From positions 5,974,597 through 6,038,596 of the forward strand of contig NC_044920.1 in NCBI RefSeq assembly GCF_003576645.1: a stretch of DNA of 64,000 nucleotides, read 5' to 3'. Position 1 is the stretch's first letter. Each line of letters opens with the position of its first letter. The notes beneath the pieces were generated by a model. That model saw only the letters and a list, made by a program, of their open reading frames with translations. It was not told the DNA's origin and made no database searches. Position numbers and translations under genes: made by a program. This DNA comes from Ipomoea triloba (taxonomy: Eukaryota > Streptophyta > Magnoliopsida > Solanales > Convolvulaceae). Below, one piece after another: positions 1 through 12,130 of this stretch.

Positions 1-679
1 AAAAATCCAAAATACAAAAAGCAGGATTTCAGGTAATGAGGCAAATGGTTGTAGCTCAAAGCCAGTATATCTGCGCAACGTTCAGCAATAGGTTCTCTCT
101 CTAGGGAATCTATAGCCTTCTCGACGTTCTTCCATTCTTCTAGCGTCGCTAGTTTGGAAAAGAGCCCTGCTGCCACATTTACTGCTAGAGGTAATCCATA
201 ACATTTCTCAACAACTTTTTTCCCAATCATCTCAAACTCCACCTGGTTTGAAATTTCTACCAAGAAATTCTTCATTCTAAACAAATCCCAACTCTCCTCT
301 GGGTTAAAGAAACGCATCTGGTAACAATTGATAGTAGTAGCTGCAGCCTGGGCCACATTTTTGAGGCGAGTTGTCAATAATACTCGACTTCCATTACAAT
401 CATCTGGAAAGCAACTCCGCACATCATTCCAAGCATCAATGCTCCACACATCATCCAACAGAATTAGATATCTGTTACGCTCCAGATGCTTGTAGATCTG
501 CTTTTCTATGTTATCTGAATCATATTGCGGTTGCTCTTGGTCTTGGACCAGTGATTTGAGGAGACGCGGAAGCATTTCATCTTTATTGTAATGTTGCGAT
601 ATCACAACCCATGCACATTTGTCAAAGTGATTCTTGATTGATTTATCTTCATAAATGCTTTTAGCTAACACTGTTTTGC
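1..679 (-). CDS. NLR gene A, exon 2 (partial, runs off window)
   Basis: NB-ARC portion of a coiled-coil NLR immune receptor, read on the minus strand from 679 down to base 1. The acceptor is a CTGCAG ending at 680; the exon opens by completing the P-loop (GK-T). It reads without stops and shows the RNBS-A region, the kinase-2 aspartates (LDDVWS), RNBS-B (GSRVLLTTR) and GLPLA, followed by the CFLYFGF stretch before the edge. It is close to gene B throughout, with a four-codon difference before the NCY-MRFF segment. The MHD motif and LRRs lie outside the window, so whether the whole gene is intact cannot be judged. NLRs of this class are cytosolic or membrane-associated immune sensors; assignment to the R1-like group is inference from motif style. 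Confidence 0.9.
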
Positions 680-1010
680 CTGCAGCTCAAATAGAATCAA
701 TTTGTGATGATACGTATAACTCTGTAAGTAAGAAGTTGTAAGTTTTTTTTTTCTTTCAGAAAAGAAGAAGTTGTAAGTTTAAATGTAGGTTTCAAACGGT
801 GACGTTAGTGACGAAGCAGTCGTCTTCTCCAACTGAAGAACTCTTCACTGTACGTCGTCTCTAGTTGGAGAAGACATTTTCGGAGAAAATCATTCCGGGG
901 CCGCCAGAATGTTGGTCGGAAAATTAATGACCAGTTGTTTAAGGTAAAACAACTAGTTATTTGGGTTTAAATGTACCAAAATGACAAGTTTGAGTGCTCA
1001 ATTGAATTTT

Positions 1011-1390
1011 GGGATAAGGGTCAAATAGACCCACAAACTATACTCATTTGTTCAATTAGGCCCTTCAACTCCAAAAAGCTCCAATTAGACCCTCAAACTT
1101 GTTATTTTAGAGCAAATAAGCCCTCCAACCTATTTGTGACCTTCATTGCAGGTCAATTAGACTTCCGCCCAACTCCGGCCAACCTCCGTCTTTTCCGGTG
1201 TTATTTTACTCGCCGGAGTTTGGTCGAAGGTTGACCGGAGTTGGCCGGAAGTCTAGTTGACCTGCAATAACAGGTCACAAATAAGTTAGAGAGCTTATTT
1301 GCTCTAAAATAACAAGTTTGAAGACCTAATTGAAGCTTTTTGGAGTTGAAGGGCCTAATTGAACAAATGAGTATAGTTTGCCCTTATCCC
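1011..1390. mobile_element. Foldback MITE, Mutator-like (380 bp)
   Basis: Begins GGGATAAGGGTCAAATAGACC and ends with the complement CCTTATCCC; most of the element folds on itself. It is flanked by a near-perfect 9-bp target duplication, TTGAATTTT (1002-1010) and TTGAATGTT (1391-1399). Nine bases is the Mutator-superfamily length. It shares termini with the element at 13006-13979. It sits inside the gene A intron. Confidence 0.8.
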
Positions 1391-3294
1391 TTGAATGTTT
1401 TTAATGTTGAAGGGCTTAATTGCACTTTTTAATAAAGTTTGAGGGTTTATTTGATCTTTTTCCCAATTATACTATATACAATGGTCCACATTACAATGTG
1501 GACTAAGAATAAGTGATCATATTTAGTATACTAGATGTTTATTTTTAGAGTTACACTTGTGTGAGATGGATTGAATCTAGGATTTTTTTTTGAATCTAGG
1601 ATAGTTATTTGTTACTTATAGAAATCATAATACTTATTATAAAAAATTTAATTTAATATCAATTTGAAATAAATAAATTGTTACTCATAATAGATATTAT
1701 AATATGTATATGCGAAATTGTATACATACTAATGATAAATATTATAATACTTATAACTAAAATTATTACACGTACCAAGTGTAATTCTAATGTAAATATT
1801 ATAATAGGGAATATTGTAATTTATGTCGTTCCATAATATGTTAATTATCAATGTCACCCCTAAATTATTAGTGGTGTAAATGTTGTCCCTCAATTTTCAA
1901 AACGGTATATATATTGCTCCTCTCGTAGTGTAAATGTTGTCCCTCCCGTTCCAACCATTCCAACGTTTGTGATAATTTGTATTTATATTTCTAACTCATA
2001 TAAAATATTATTGAGTATTAATTATTGTCATGACATCATTAAATTTGATTTTTTACTAGACTTATCATTAAATTATTTTTTACCTTGCACGATGAACTAT
2101 GATATATATCAAGTTCATACTAAAAATGTAACGCTCACTCGATTACCCCTTGAAACATTTCCAACACAAAACATCAAATTCTGCACTAAATTTTACACTA
2201 AAAATTATTTTCAACATATTCTTACACAATTTTTTTTTCATCTCTAACTCATTTATACCAAAATTTATTTCTACACTAAAATAATTTATATTCTATAATA
2301 ATACTTTTATTATTTTAATATAACATATAGACAATATATAGTTGTAGTTTAATATTATGTAATTTAATTTCTAATAATCTATATTCAATATTAATTTTAT
2401 TTTAAATGTCTTAATGAGATATTTCGAATAATATAATCTATATCTCAAATTTTTGCCATTTATGAACAATTCTGTGCTAAATATGGCACATATTTTTCAC
2501 CCACGGCAAAAAATTTGCTATTTTGGCTTGTTCATTGGACACTAATTACATCAATTTCTAATCTAAATCTAAAATCATAATAAATGTGAATGAAGGTTAT
2601 ACCCCTCATTTATGTCTGTTTTTTTCGTTAAGTTTTTTTTGTACATTATGCTATAAAAGTTGTACTATATAATATTTTAGACAAATATACACCTACCGTT
2701 ATAACTTCCGTTATCTTTTCCATTATTGTTATTATGCACATGCATCCACCATATATTTTTTTATATTCTTTAATAATAATAATAATAATAATAATATATA
2801 CACATTAAATATTAGAGTTATATGTTAATTATTTTTTAAAATATAAATATCCAATTTATAAAAATATTTTACATTATTATTATTATTATTTACTATATTA
2901 AAATTTAAATAAATTTAAAATTTTAATATAATATACTAATATTGGACACCTATTTTTTACACATCGTGCATAAGAAAAACTAATGATACACCGTTTTCTA
3001 GTGTTTGTTGGAAATTATCTTACTTTTTTACTTTAATAATTATTTAATTATTTTTTTAGTAGTGATGTATTTTGTTTTTGATTAATTGAATACAAATATT
3101 CCAATTTTGAATTAATGAGAATGCTAGATATTCCTTTTATTTTTCCTTTCATGATATTATTCATAACTAAATTCCTTTTTAAATATAGATGAACAGATAC
3201 TAGAAGTCAAATAAAGTCAATACTCAAACAAAACAAAAAAATTCTTTCTAAGTAATGGTATGGGATCAATAAATTCATAGGCAAAAATAAGTAA

Positions 3295-3661
3295 GGAAAA
3301 AGTGTCAAATAGGTCACTAAACGTATTACTTTTGTGCAATTGGGTCATTGAACTTAAAAATGTGCAATTAAATTATCAAACAAGCAAAATTTGTGCAATT
3401 GGACCATTTTTACAAATTTTTTGTTGGTAAAATCTAATTATATTACTAACATATATGTATTAAGAGTGACATTTTCTTTTACCATACTAGTTGGGAGTCA
3501 ATATTGAAATGTTCTTAACTCAAATTGAATTAAAATTTTTTATAAAAATGGTCCAATTACACAAATTTTGCTTGTTTAATGGTTGAATTGCACACTTTTT
3601 AAGTTCAATGGCTCAATTGCACAAAAGCGACAAGTTCAGTGGTCTATTTGACACTTTTTTC
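3295..3661. mobile_element. Foldback MITE, Mutator-like (367 bp, copy 1)
   Basis: Termini GGAAAAAGTGTCAAATAGG and the complementary GACACTTTTTTC. The 9-bp target duplication AATAAGTAA is exact at 3286-3294 and 3662-3670. It is the same length and has the same interior as the copy at 15561-15927. It lies 17 bases inside the gene A intron from the exon 1 donor. Confidence 0.88.
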
Positions 3662-3678
3662 AATAAGTAATTAATTAC

Positions 3679-4279
3679 CTATTCCGCCCATGCCATGAAC
3701 TGCGACAACTTCTAGCCTGTTGTTGGATGTTCTTCCAGAAATCAGCAGATCCTTCGTCGCCGTCAGCTCATCCCTTTTTCCTACCATTATTTCCTCCGGC
3801 GGTTCATCGGCTGCATGAGATTGCGCCGCCCAATCTTCGGCCTGGTCGATTTTGTCTTTGATACTAGTCAACTCTTCCTTGATACGATCAATTTCATCAA
3901 CTGCTCGTTGCAGGACTTGATGAAGAGTGGCCGGAGACGGAGGCTGTGGCTCCTCGGACGACGGAACGAGTTCGCCGGGAACAGGTTCGGCGAGATAAAT
4001 GTGCGATAATTCGGATTCGATGCCGTCTTCCGCATTGAGGGCAAAATCTCTGAGTTTTGCCCCCAAATCTCGCGGCAGTTTTTCACGGCCCTTTGCGTCC
4101 AACCCCTGCAATTCCTCCAGAGAGGATTGCACAAATCGGAGGCTTTCGCGGAGAGATTCGATGAGGTCTGTACAATCGGTGATGATTTGCTTCTGATGTT
4201 GTGGAAGTGGGCGGGGTTGAGATTGAAAGAATTCGAGCTCAATGGTTCTCAAAAGGGAAGTTACAGCAACATGAGCCAT
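3679..4279 (-). CDS. NLR gene A, exon 1 (coiled-coil domain)
   Basis: Encodes the first 200 residues plus one base: an Rx-type N-terminal coiled coil beginning MAHVAV, a proline/glutamate-rich acidic linker, and the start of the NB-ARC ending in GMGGIG. The ATG at 4279 is chosen because gene B has the same start and upstream sequence after it matches as non-coding. The donor is G|GTAATT at 3679/3678, phase 1, so the last glycine codon of the P-loop is split across the intron. The linker holds only one shortened copy of the SHA..DEPPEE segment, whereas gene B has three longer copies. No stops or frameshifts occur. It is the head-to-head partner of gene B, 32.6 kb away. Confidence 0.92.
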
Positions 4280-4437
4280 CTCTCTTACTCTCTATATATA
4301 TGTATATATCTATTGCAAGATAAGTATGCAAATGGCGTTTAAAGAAGTAGAAGCCAGGCTCTTTGATTCACTTGGTTAGTGTGTATTCAGCTCACCAATT
4401 TATAGGAAATGTTAAGCATTTCTTACTCTTTTATATA
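4280..4437 (-). promoter_or_regulatory. Core promoter / 5' UTR of NLR gene A
   Basis: The block upstream of the ATG matches the gene B upstream block (36723-36882) in mirror orientation. A conserved CTATAAAT element at about 4400-4408 (minus strand), roughly 125 bases before the ATG, is a plausible TATA box. Just before the ATG is a GA-rich tract. Paralogy ends at about 4437, where a Helitron fragment starts, so anything further upstream in the ancestral promoter is missing or displaced here. Confidence 0.6.
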
Positions 4438-4439
4438 TT

Positions 4440-5565
4440 GTCACGGGATGAATTTGTTATGATATATTAAGAATATTTGGATCAATATACAATTATTTAA
4501 ATTATAACAACAAATATTATATAGTGTAATTGAATATACGGTTTGGGTCGTTTATATATGTTTGTTGATGTAATTATTGCTTGAATTCGAGCAAATAATT
4601 GCTCAAATTAATAGCTAATGTATGGATGTACGCATGATGTGTTGTAACTTTAGAAATTTTATATATCATTGTTCAGAATTTTTATAAAATGTGCTCGTTC
4701 TCTAGCAACTTAGTTATAGTAATCAATTGCTATCCTAATTCAGTTGTATAGATGATATATTTTTTGTCTACATATATAGCAATTTTATCATTTAAGAAAA
4801 AAAATAATATCATTGATTGTATTTACACATTATTGAAAACCTCTTTGTAGACGACATTGGTAGTCACAACACAATCTTTTCCAAGCTCGTCTAGAGCTAA
4901 CACCTTTAGGCCATCAGGATGGGTGATTCAGGGGAAAGTCACATACAATTGTCTCTGATTAAAGATCGGTTTTTTTTAGCAATAATCCAACGTGAGTTAG
5001 TGCTTGACCTTGGCTTTTGCTGGTAGTCATGGCATATGCAAGCATCAATGGGAATTGTTTACGCCAGAACTTGAAGGGCAATCTCGTATCGGAAGGAGTG
5101 CGAGACATTCGAGGGATAAGAACTTTGGTTCCTTCATGTGTCTCATTAATTATTCTTGCTTCGGCAATGTGATATGCCAATCTTGTGATGATGAGCTGTG
5201 TCTCGTTATAAAAACCAAGAGAGTGGTCTATGTTCCACAATAACATAACATGTGCACCGACCTTTAATGTCAATATGAATGATTCGAAAGACCTGACAAT
5301 CTCAAACTATTTAAGAATTCAAGAGTTTGTACTTTTAATAGATTTTCACTGTCTAATTCTACCTTACACAAAGAGTCACAACTTAAATATGTTCTTCCTT
5401 CTATAGTATACATGTCACACATATACTGATTAGTTTGATCAACAACATCTAAAGTTGACGAGAGGATTGCTTGGCCTTCTAGCTGCGACTCATCAAGCAT
5501 GCCATATCTTGAGCTTGGGAAAGAGCTTTCCACTATAATTGCTATGGGATCGTGTCCACACTTCA
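4440..5565 (-). mobile_element. Helitron fragment carrying helicase remains
   Basis: Minus-strand block matching the 3' part of the Helitron at 9845-12525, including its non-coding tail, but losing the hairpin and CTAG terminus at about 4443. It contains part of a PIF1-type helicase gene. The upstream edge meets a Copia fragment at about 5565. It directly adjoins the gene A promoter. Confidence 0.78.
4950..5565 (-). pseudogene. Helitron PIF1-like helicase fragment
   Basis: Read on the minus strand, the segment first gives DPIAIIVESSFPS and SLRLSGLSNHS. After a frame change near 5270 it gives LKVGAHVMLLWNID, GTKVLIPRMSRTPSDTRLPF and YAMTTSKSQGQAL. These are the C-terminal helicase motifs of plant Helitron Rep/helicase proteins of the PIF1 family. 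The Rep domain and the N-terminal helicase half are absent. The frame change and the truncation at the Copia junction make it non-functional. A second copy of the same stretch lies at 11776-12130. Confidence 0.82.
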
Positions 5566-8500
5566 ACAAAAATCGTGCTGGAATATCGATGACACTGGGG
5601 CGACTGATCACGCAACTCCTGATATTGCTGCGCTTTCTACCTCTGAAGAGTATATTGGTGGCGATACTCTTCGTGTTGGTGATGGTAAGGGTCTTCTTAT
5701 TAGTCATACTGGCCATGCTTCTTTTACTACTCCGTCTAAAGTTTTTAAGTTGTCTCAAATCTTGCGTGTTCCTGGTCTGTCTTTTTCCCTTTTATCAGTT
5801 CACCGCTTTGCCACTGATAATAATGTCTTTTTTGAATTCCATCCGTCTTTTTTTGTTGTGAAGGATATAGCAACCAAAGCAATCCTCCTACGGGGTCCTA
5901 ATTCGGGTGGTCTTTACACAATCCCTATTCCGAAAGCTAGTCCTCAAGCCTTCGTCTTGTCTCGTGCTTCCTCCTCGGTTTGGCATGATCGGCTGGGTCA
6001 TCCACATCAGAGAGTTTTAAATCGTATTCTTCCGTTTTGTTCTGTTAGTGGGTCTAGTAATTCTATTCGTTGTAATTCTACTTTATGTTCTGCGTGTCAA
6101 TTGGGCAAATCTGCTAGATTCCCTTTGCCACGCGTAGAGTCTGTTAGTTCGAATATTCTTGATTTAATATACACTGATATTTGGGGACCAACTCCTGTTT
6201 TGTCTTCCTCTGGTCATCGCTATTTTGTCTTGTTTGTTGATGATCATTCTCGCTATACCTGGTACTTCCCTGTGAAATTAAAATCTGATTTGTATGCCAT
6301 TTTTTATAAATTTCGTGTGTCTGTTGAACGGCTCTTTAATCGAAAAATTAAGTCTGTTCAGTCTGATTTAGGGGTAGAATACAAAAAATTGCATACTCAG
6401 TTTGTTAAGTTAGGGATTAATCATAGACAATCTTGTGCCTATACACATGAGCAGAACGGCCGTGTTGAGAGGAAACACAGGCATGTTGTTGAAACCGGTC
6501 TTACTCTTATGGCTCGTGCGTCTGTTCCTTCTCATTTCTGGGATTTTGCTTTTGAAACTACAGTTTACTTGATTAATAAAACGCAGTCAAGTGTTTTGCA
6601 GAATTCCAGTCCTCATCTATTACTGCATAGGTCTCCTCCCTCGTTCTCTTTTCTTCGTGTGTTTGGTTGCCTTTGCTACCCTTACTTACGTCCCTACAAC
6701 CGGCACAAGATGTCTTACAGGTCTTCCCCCTGTGTATTTCTTGGTTATCCTGAGTCTTTTAGGGGGTATAGATGCATGGACCTAGAGACTAATAAGATTT
6801 ATGTTTGCAGACATGTGCACTTTGATGAGAAAGTGTTTCCTTTTGTTAGTAAAGTTGCTTTGCAGCCACCTCCTCCTGAGCAACGACCCTGGGTTGAATC
6901 AGTCTTGCAGATATTACCATCATCACCTGCTCCTTGTGATCAGTCCGTACCAGTTGCTGCCACCACTGCTGCACCTGTTCGCCAGAGAGGATGACCTCGT
7001 GGAAAGACCACACGTCCGACAGTTCGTTCCCATTCCATGGCTACTAGGAGCAGGTCAGTGGCTCCACTCTTGGCTCTATCTGCTCAGGTTTGTCCTCTCG
7101 AGCCCACGTGCTACACCCAAGCAGTAAAGTTTCCAGAATGGAGGGAGGCGATGGATCAGGAGTTCAATGCTCTGTTGCATAATCAGACTTGGGTTCTAGT
7201 CCCTCCTCACTCAGGTATGAATGTCGTTGGGTGCAAGTGGGTTTTTCGTACTAAGCGCAAAGCTGATGGTTCGATAGAGAGGCACAAGGCGAGGCTAGTG
7301 GCTAAAGGTTTCAATCAGGTTCCTGGTCAGGATTTTTTGACACGTTTAGCCCAGTTGTTAAGCCCACTACAGTCAGGTTGCTTTTAAGTTTGGCTATTTC
7401 TTCCGGTTGGGTGATCAGGCAACTTGACATACACAATGCCTTTCTGAATGGTACTTTGTCTGAAACTGTTTATATGCGTCAACCCCCCGAGTATGTTGAC
7501 ACTCATTTACCTGATCATGTTTGTTTGTTGAAGCGTTCCTTATATGGTTTGAAACAGGCCCCGCGGGCTTGGTTTAATCGGTTACATGCGTTCTTGTTGT
7601 CAGTTGGATTTATAGCTTCAAAAACTTATGTGTCATTATTCTACTATTCTCGTGGCTCTGCTTCTGTGTACCTATTAGTATATGTTGATGATATCTTGGT
7701 GATGGGTAATGATCAGCAATTGGTGACTAATCTCCTCTCCAAGTTGTCCAATGCTTTCAAAATCAGGGATCTTGGTGAGCCTGGTTTCTTCCTTGGCATT
7801 GAGCTTGTTAAGACTGGCACTGGTGTGATACTCTCTCAACAGCGGTATATGACAGACATTTTGAAGAGGGCAGGTATGTCTGACTGTAAATCTTTGGCCA
7901 CTCCCATTTCTGTCTCAAAAACTCCTTCACTTTGTACCGAACCATATGAGGATCCAACGAAGTACAGAAGCTTGGCTGGTGCTCTCCAGTATCTCACAAT
8001 TACACGACCAGATCTGTCATTCGCAGTCAATCAACTTTGTCAACATATGCATGCCCCTACATTATCGCATTGGGAACAACTAAAGCGAGTACTCCGGTAT
8101 GTCAAGGGATCTCTCTCTTTCGGCTTGCGTGTGTCTCAGTCCAAGTCAAGAGAACTTCATGCCTTTTCTGATTCTGACTGGGCTGGGTGTCCTGAAGATC
8201 GAAAATCTACTAGTGGGTATGCAGTGTTTCTTGGCACCAATCTTGTTTCTTGGGTGTGCAAGAAACAGAAGACTGTTGCGAGATCTTCCACGGAGGCAGA
8301 ATATAAAGCCTTGGCAGATGTCTGTGCTGAAGTAATATGGATCGTGTCCCTGCTACGAGAGATCAACATTGATGGAATTCCTGCTCCAAAACTGTGGTGT
8401 GACAATCTAGGTGCTACTTACATGTGTGCAAATCCAATTTTTCATGCTAGAACCAAGGCGTGGAGATTGATTATCACTTTGTCAGAGACAGAGTTGCCAG

Positions 8501-8627
8501 TGGGGATATTCAGGTGAATTTTATTTCTACAAAGGATCAACTAGCTGACATATTTACGAAAGCTTTGCCTGGTCCTCGTTTTTCTTTTCTTAGAGACAAG
8601 CTTCAGGTAACTAGCTTACCCTGTGCT
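5566..8627 (+). pseudogene. Copia pol remnant (PR-INT-RT-RH)
   Basis: Order seen: protease active site DTGATDH (about 5590); GAG-pre-integrase WHDRLGHP (about 5980); integrase core with ..QNGRVERKHRH (about 6450) and a C-terminal VFGC.CYP.LRP region; RT N-terminus WREAMDQEF and [15 protein letters not shown] catalytic YVDDILV (about 7680); RNase H FSDSDWAG and SSTEAEY. Breaks: an in-frame TGA at 6992-6994, a frameshift in a T-run at about 7335 and another at about 8450. With the missing gag, it cannot encode a working polyprotein. Domain order INT before RT/RH is diagnostic of Copia rather than Gypsy. Confidence 0.92.
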
Positions 8628-8637
8628 TGAGGGAGAG

Positions 8638-8770
8638 TATTAGGACTCTACGTATTTGAGTCATGATAGGACTATCTATTCTACTTTACCTGAGACTACT
8701 CTTGTATATATATCTCCTATTAGCTGACATTGTAATTGTTGAATTCAATACATTCAATATTCTGTTCTCA
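8638..8770 (+). repeat. 3' LTR of the truncated Copia element
   Basis: Follows the polypurine tract immediately. It starts TATTAGGACTC (the usual TG appears mutated to TA), carries TATATATATC and a GAATTCAATACATTCAAT tail, and ends TTCTCA. About 133 bp is within the range of short Copia LTRs. With no 5' LTR to compare, the ends are inferred. Confidence 0.65.
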
Positions 8771-9245
8771 TCATTACAACTAGAATGGTTACCATTATTT
8801 TGAGTATAATTTATTAATGACTATAATTTTAGTTACTTTTAGATATTTTGAGCATAAATCATTACTATATTATGAATATAAATCATTACAACAATAAATT
8901 ATTACTATTATTTTGAGTCTAATGCAACACTAATATCAATCGTTACCGAATTTTAAATACAAAAATTTAAAAACATATATCTAAATTTGAATCAAAAGAA
9001 ATTATTTTAATTTTAAATTTTTAAACTGAAATTCATTACAAATAAAAACATAAAATTAAAAATATCTATAATATGAAAATATTAAATTAAATAGAAGATT
9101 TCAATTTTATCTAAATAGAATAAATTTGACATATCTATTTTGAATTTAATTTTTTTTTATTTTAATAGAATATTTTAATAGGAATGAGATTTATTTGATT
9201 TATTTTGTTTTTATTTTGTAATAAAGTTTCCTTTTATGTGCATGG

Positions 9246-9295
<50 letters not shown>

Positions 9296-9844
9296 AATAT
9301 TTCAGTTACCGTAATTTAAATATAGAATTAAAAGTATATATCTAAATTCTAATCAAATGAAATTCAATTTTTTAGTACTAAATGAAATTCAATTTTAAAA
9401 AGTGTTAATTCCTTTTTTTGTCCTAGATTTATATGTGTCAGATCACTTTAAGTCTTTTTTTATTAGAACATCTACTTTTGGTCCTAGTATTATTGTGGCA
9501 TGACCATTTTTGGCCCTTTATCAACAAAACGATTTAAATATTGTTAAATACAAGCACATTTCAGTTCTTCAATTATGGATGTTTTTTTTTTAAAAAAATA
9601 AACATAAAATATATAGCAGTTCTACATACTTTATATTAAAAAGATTAAAATGTTTTTGTATTTAACGATATTCTGACGATTTTGTTGATGGAAGACTAAA
9701 AATGGTTATGCCGCAATAATACTAGGACCAAATGAAGATGCTCTAATAAAAAAATGATTAAAAGTGGATTGGCACCTATAAATCTAGGACCAAAAATGGA
9801 ATTTAACTCATTTTAAAAATTTTGAATTGGAATTCAAAATAAAA
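8771..9844. other. AT-rich non-genic stretch
   Basis: No gene is visible. It holds an (AT)n tract at about 9247-9291, a foldback element (see 9404-9813) and short degenerate repeats. A block at about 9085-9150 resembles the left-arm sequence at 12540-12610. Confidence 0.6.
9404..9813. mobile_element. Foldback MITE-like element
   Basis: The left part (TTTTTGTCCTAGATTTATA.. then CTTTTGGTCCTAGTATTATTG) reappears as its reverse complement at the right (..CAATAATACTAGGACCAAATG, then TATAAATCTAGGACCAAAAA). The pairing arms are each roughly 150 bp. No clear target duplication was found, so the class is unassigned. Confidence 0.6.
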
Positions 9845-11010
9845 TCTATACTATTAATAAAAACAAAATCCCTCATTTTAACTTTTCGTCCAAAACACTA
9901 CTATACTATTAAGGTTTGCGTAATATTGTAGAAAATACAGTAATATAATTATATTCGTACTACAATTTTACATTAAAATATGGTAATACAATTTCTAATA
10001 CAATATATTCTTTCCTACTTTCCTATTCGTAATACAATTCTAAATTAAAATTAGTAATCGTAATAAAACAGTACATATACTTCCCTGCAGCGTAATCTAT
10101 ATCTATATTATTAATAAAAACAAAATCCTACATTTTTAATTTCTCGCCTAATATTCAGAAAATTACTAATTAATGTAATAGATATGAATATAAGGAAGAT
10201 TTTGCAAAAAATAAAATAAAATAAAAAGGGCAAAGAATCGATAATTCCTAATTTTGAATAAAATGCAAACGTTTATTTGACTATTGAAATTGCACTATAA
10301 ATATTCTCAAAAGCAAAAGAACAATTCTACCATTGAATATTTTCAATTCTTCTCTTGTATTTCTCCTATTTCTCATTATTGTTTAGTAATGGAGTCTGTT
10401 TTCGTCTCTGCCTCAGACCTATCCCCCATGACGTGGAAAAGCTCTTTAGAGCTGCGATTGATGCATTGTTATTTTTTCAGAGAATATCAATGCTTTGCGA
10501 TCAACCAACAATCACTCGAGTGCTTATTCTATGACTCCCATTTGAATTTCTTCCTAATATAGTTATACTTACTGAATATCAAAATACGAAGTATAAGTGT
10601 ACCTCAAGATCTTGCAATAACTGACCAGCAAATAATTAAATTAATGATATATAATGCAATGCAGATTATCTACATATTGCATTTATACACTTATTTTAGA
10701 ACACTGAATTTTTGTGATATTGGTTACATGCAAGAAAGACTCAAACAGTAAATGATTGGTGTCAGAATTTTTCACTAATCAGGTGTGATCAGTCTCATCC
10801 GTGTAAGAATTAGGAATTCCTCTTCCAACTCGTCCCAAAATGGGCGATCAATCAGATAGACGTGACTGAGTTTCCTCGTATGGAGAAAAAATCCTATCTC
10901 TTATCTCTCTAGTTCCGGTTAATCGATATCTGTCAGTCTTTTCAGGGGGGAAGAAGTCTAGTGCTAGTTCTTACTAACACTTCTTTATCTAACTTTCATT
11001 TTTGAGTGCC

Positions 11011-11121
11011 CAAGATGTTCTGGTTGCGGCCGAAGCTTTACATGGCGAAAGCGACAATATTGGATTTTTAGAGCACCTGTTAGATGATTTTACCAAAAAC
11101 GGAGTAAGGCGTTGCGGCTGA
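11011..11121 (+). other. Short coding-looking stretch inside the Helitron
   Basis: An open stretch (in frame from 10993) reads QDVLVAAEALHGESDNIGF and continues with EHLLDDFTKNG before a TGA at 11119. Its codon composition and amphipathic character differ from the AT-rich surroundings. Helitrons often carry captured exon pieces; I do not recognise the source, and chance is possible. Confidence 0.3.
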
Positions 11122-11775
11122 TGGACTGAACTCTATGCGATGGTTCACATCTCTCTTGGGTCGCTCCTAGCGGAAAACGAATTTGTGGAGCCATACGCTC
11201 GATCCTGTGATTATGTGATTATATCGTTAGTTTCCGATTCTTATATGTTATAAATCATAATATCATAAGAAATGGATAATTTGATGAATTATGAAGCATG
11301 AGTGGTCTGCCCAATCAACGGTTATAGACATAGCATTTCAACAGTTCAAATGGACGTCATCCTAAAAAGCCATACACTCCATTTGGTAATCTGGAGTGAA
11401 GTTTTTGATTAACAGTTTAGATATATGATTCATACATTCTGATATATTTTTGTTTGATTGACACCATTATGATTATTTGAATTTTGAAAGGTTAGAAACA
11501 AGCTCGATACAAGCTTATATGCTTGAATGGTCTTACCTCAAAGTTAACTACCCACTATCACACAATGTTTTATGTTCTATGTTACACTCAAAGTTACTTA
11601 CTTTTCATAGTAGTCAGCGACTTGCTTTATATGTATGAAATATTGACAAAAAAATTAGGTTTTAGATGTGAGTTTTACTTATATATATCTGTGAATCTGA
11701 AACATTTTGAAATTTAGTGATTGGTAAAATCAAATGGTGAAAATCTATCTGAAGTACACCTCCTAAATTCTTAAA

Positions 11776-12130
11776 TAGTTTGAGATTGTATGGTCTTCCT
11801 AATCATTCATTGACATTAAAGGTCGGTGCACCTGTTATGTTATTGCGGAACATAGACCACTCTCTTGGCCTTTGTAACGGTATGCGGCTCATCATCACAA
11901 GATTAACAGATCACATTGTCGAAGTAATAATAGTGAATGGGACACATGAAGGAACCAAAGTTCTTATCCCCCTCGAATGTCTCTCACTCCTTTTCATACG
12001 AGATTGTACGTGACTTTCTTCCGAGTCACCCATCTTGATAGCCTGAAGGCTTTAGTTCTAGACGATGATGGACAAGATTGTGTTACTACTACCAATGTCG
12101 TCTACAAAGACGTTTTCGGTAATGTGTAAA
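11776..12130 (+). pseudogene. Helitron PIF1-like helicase fragment
   Basis: Translation gives LPNHSLTLKVGAPVMLLRN, IDHSLGLCNGMRLIITRL and NGTHEGTKVLIPL, a conserved late-helicase block of plant Helitrons. The frame is then lost at about 11985, before the SKSQGQ motif. The downstream tail to 12500 matches the tail of the minus-strand fragment at 4440-4950. The rest of the protein is absent. Confidence 0.82.

Larger units (their letters stand above)
680..3678 (-). other. Intron 1 of NLR gene A (2,999 bp)
   Basis: GT-AG intron placed by comparison with gene B, with phase 1 at both ends. Parts of it (about 2080-2530) match the gene B intron (about 38260-39570) in mirror order. It holds two MITEs (1011-1390 and 3295-3661), an imperfect inverted repeat at about 800-890 and long AT-rich stretches including a TAA/AAT microsatellite near 2773-2796. 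No coding sequence was seen. Confidence 0.85.
5566..8770 (+). mobile_element. 5'-truncated Ty1/Copia retrotransposon
   Basis: The 3' three-fifths of a Copia element: protease end, integrase, reverse transcriptase, RNase H, polypurine tract (GAGGGAGAG, about 8629-8637) and a short 3' LTR. The 5' LTR, primer-binding site, gag and most of the protease are missing. The break at about 5566 falls directly against the Helitron helicase fragment, so the two relics form a chimera with no recognisable spacer. Confidence 0.9.

Noticed and set aside
10284..10562. 92-codon open frame in the Helitron
   Set aside because: AT-driven composition, no recognisable motif, and no matching reading in the other Helitron copies.
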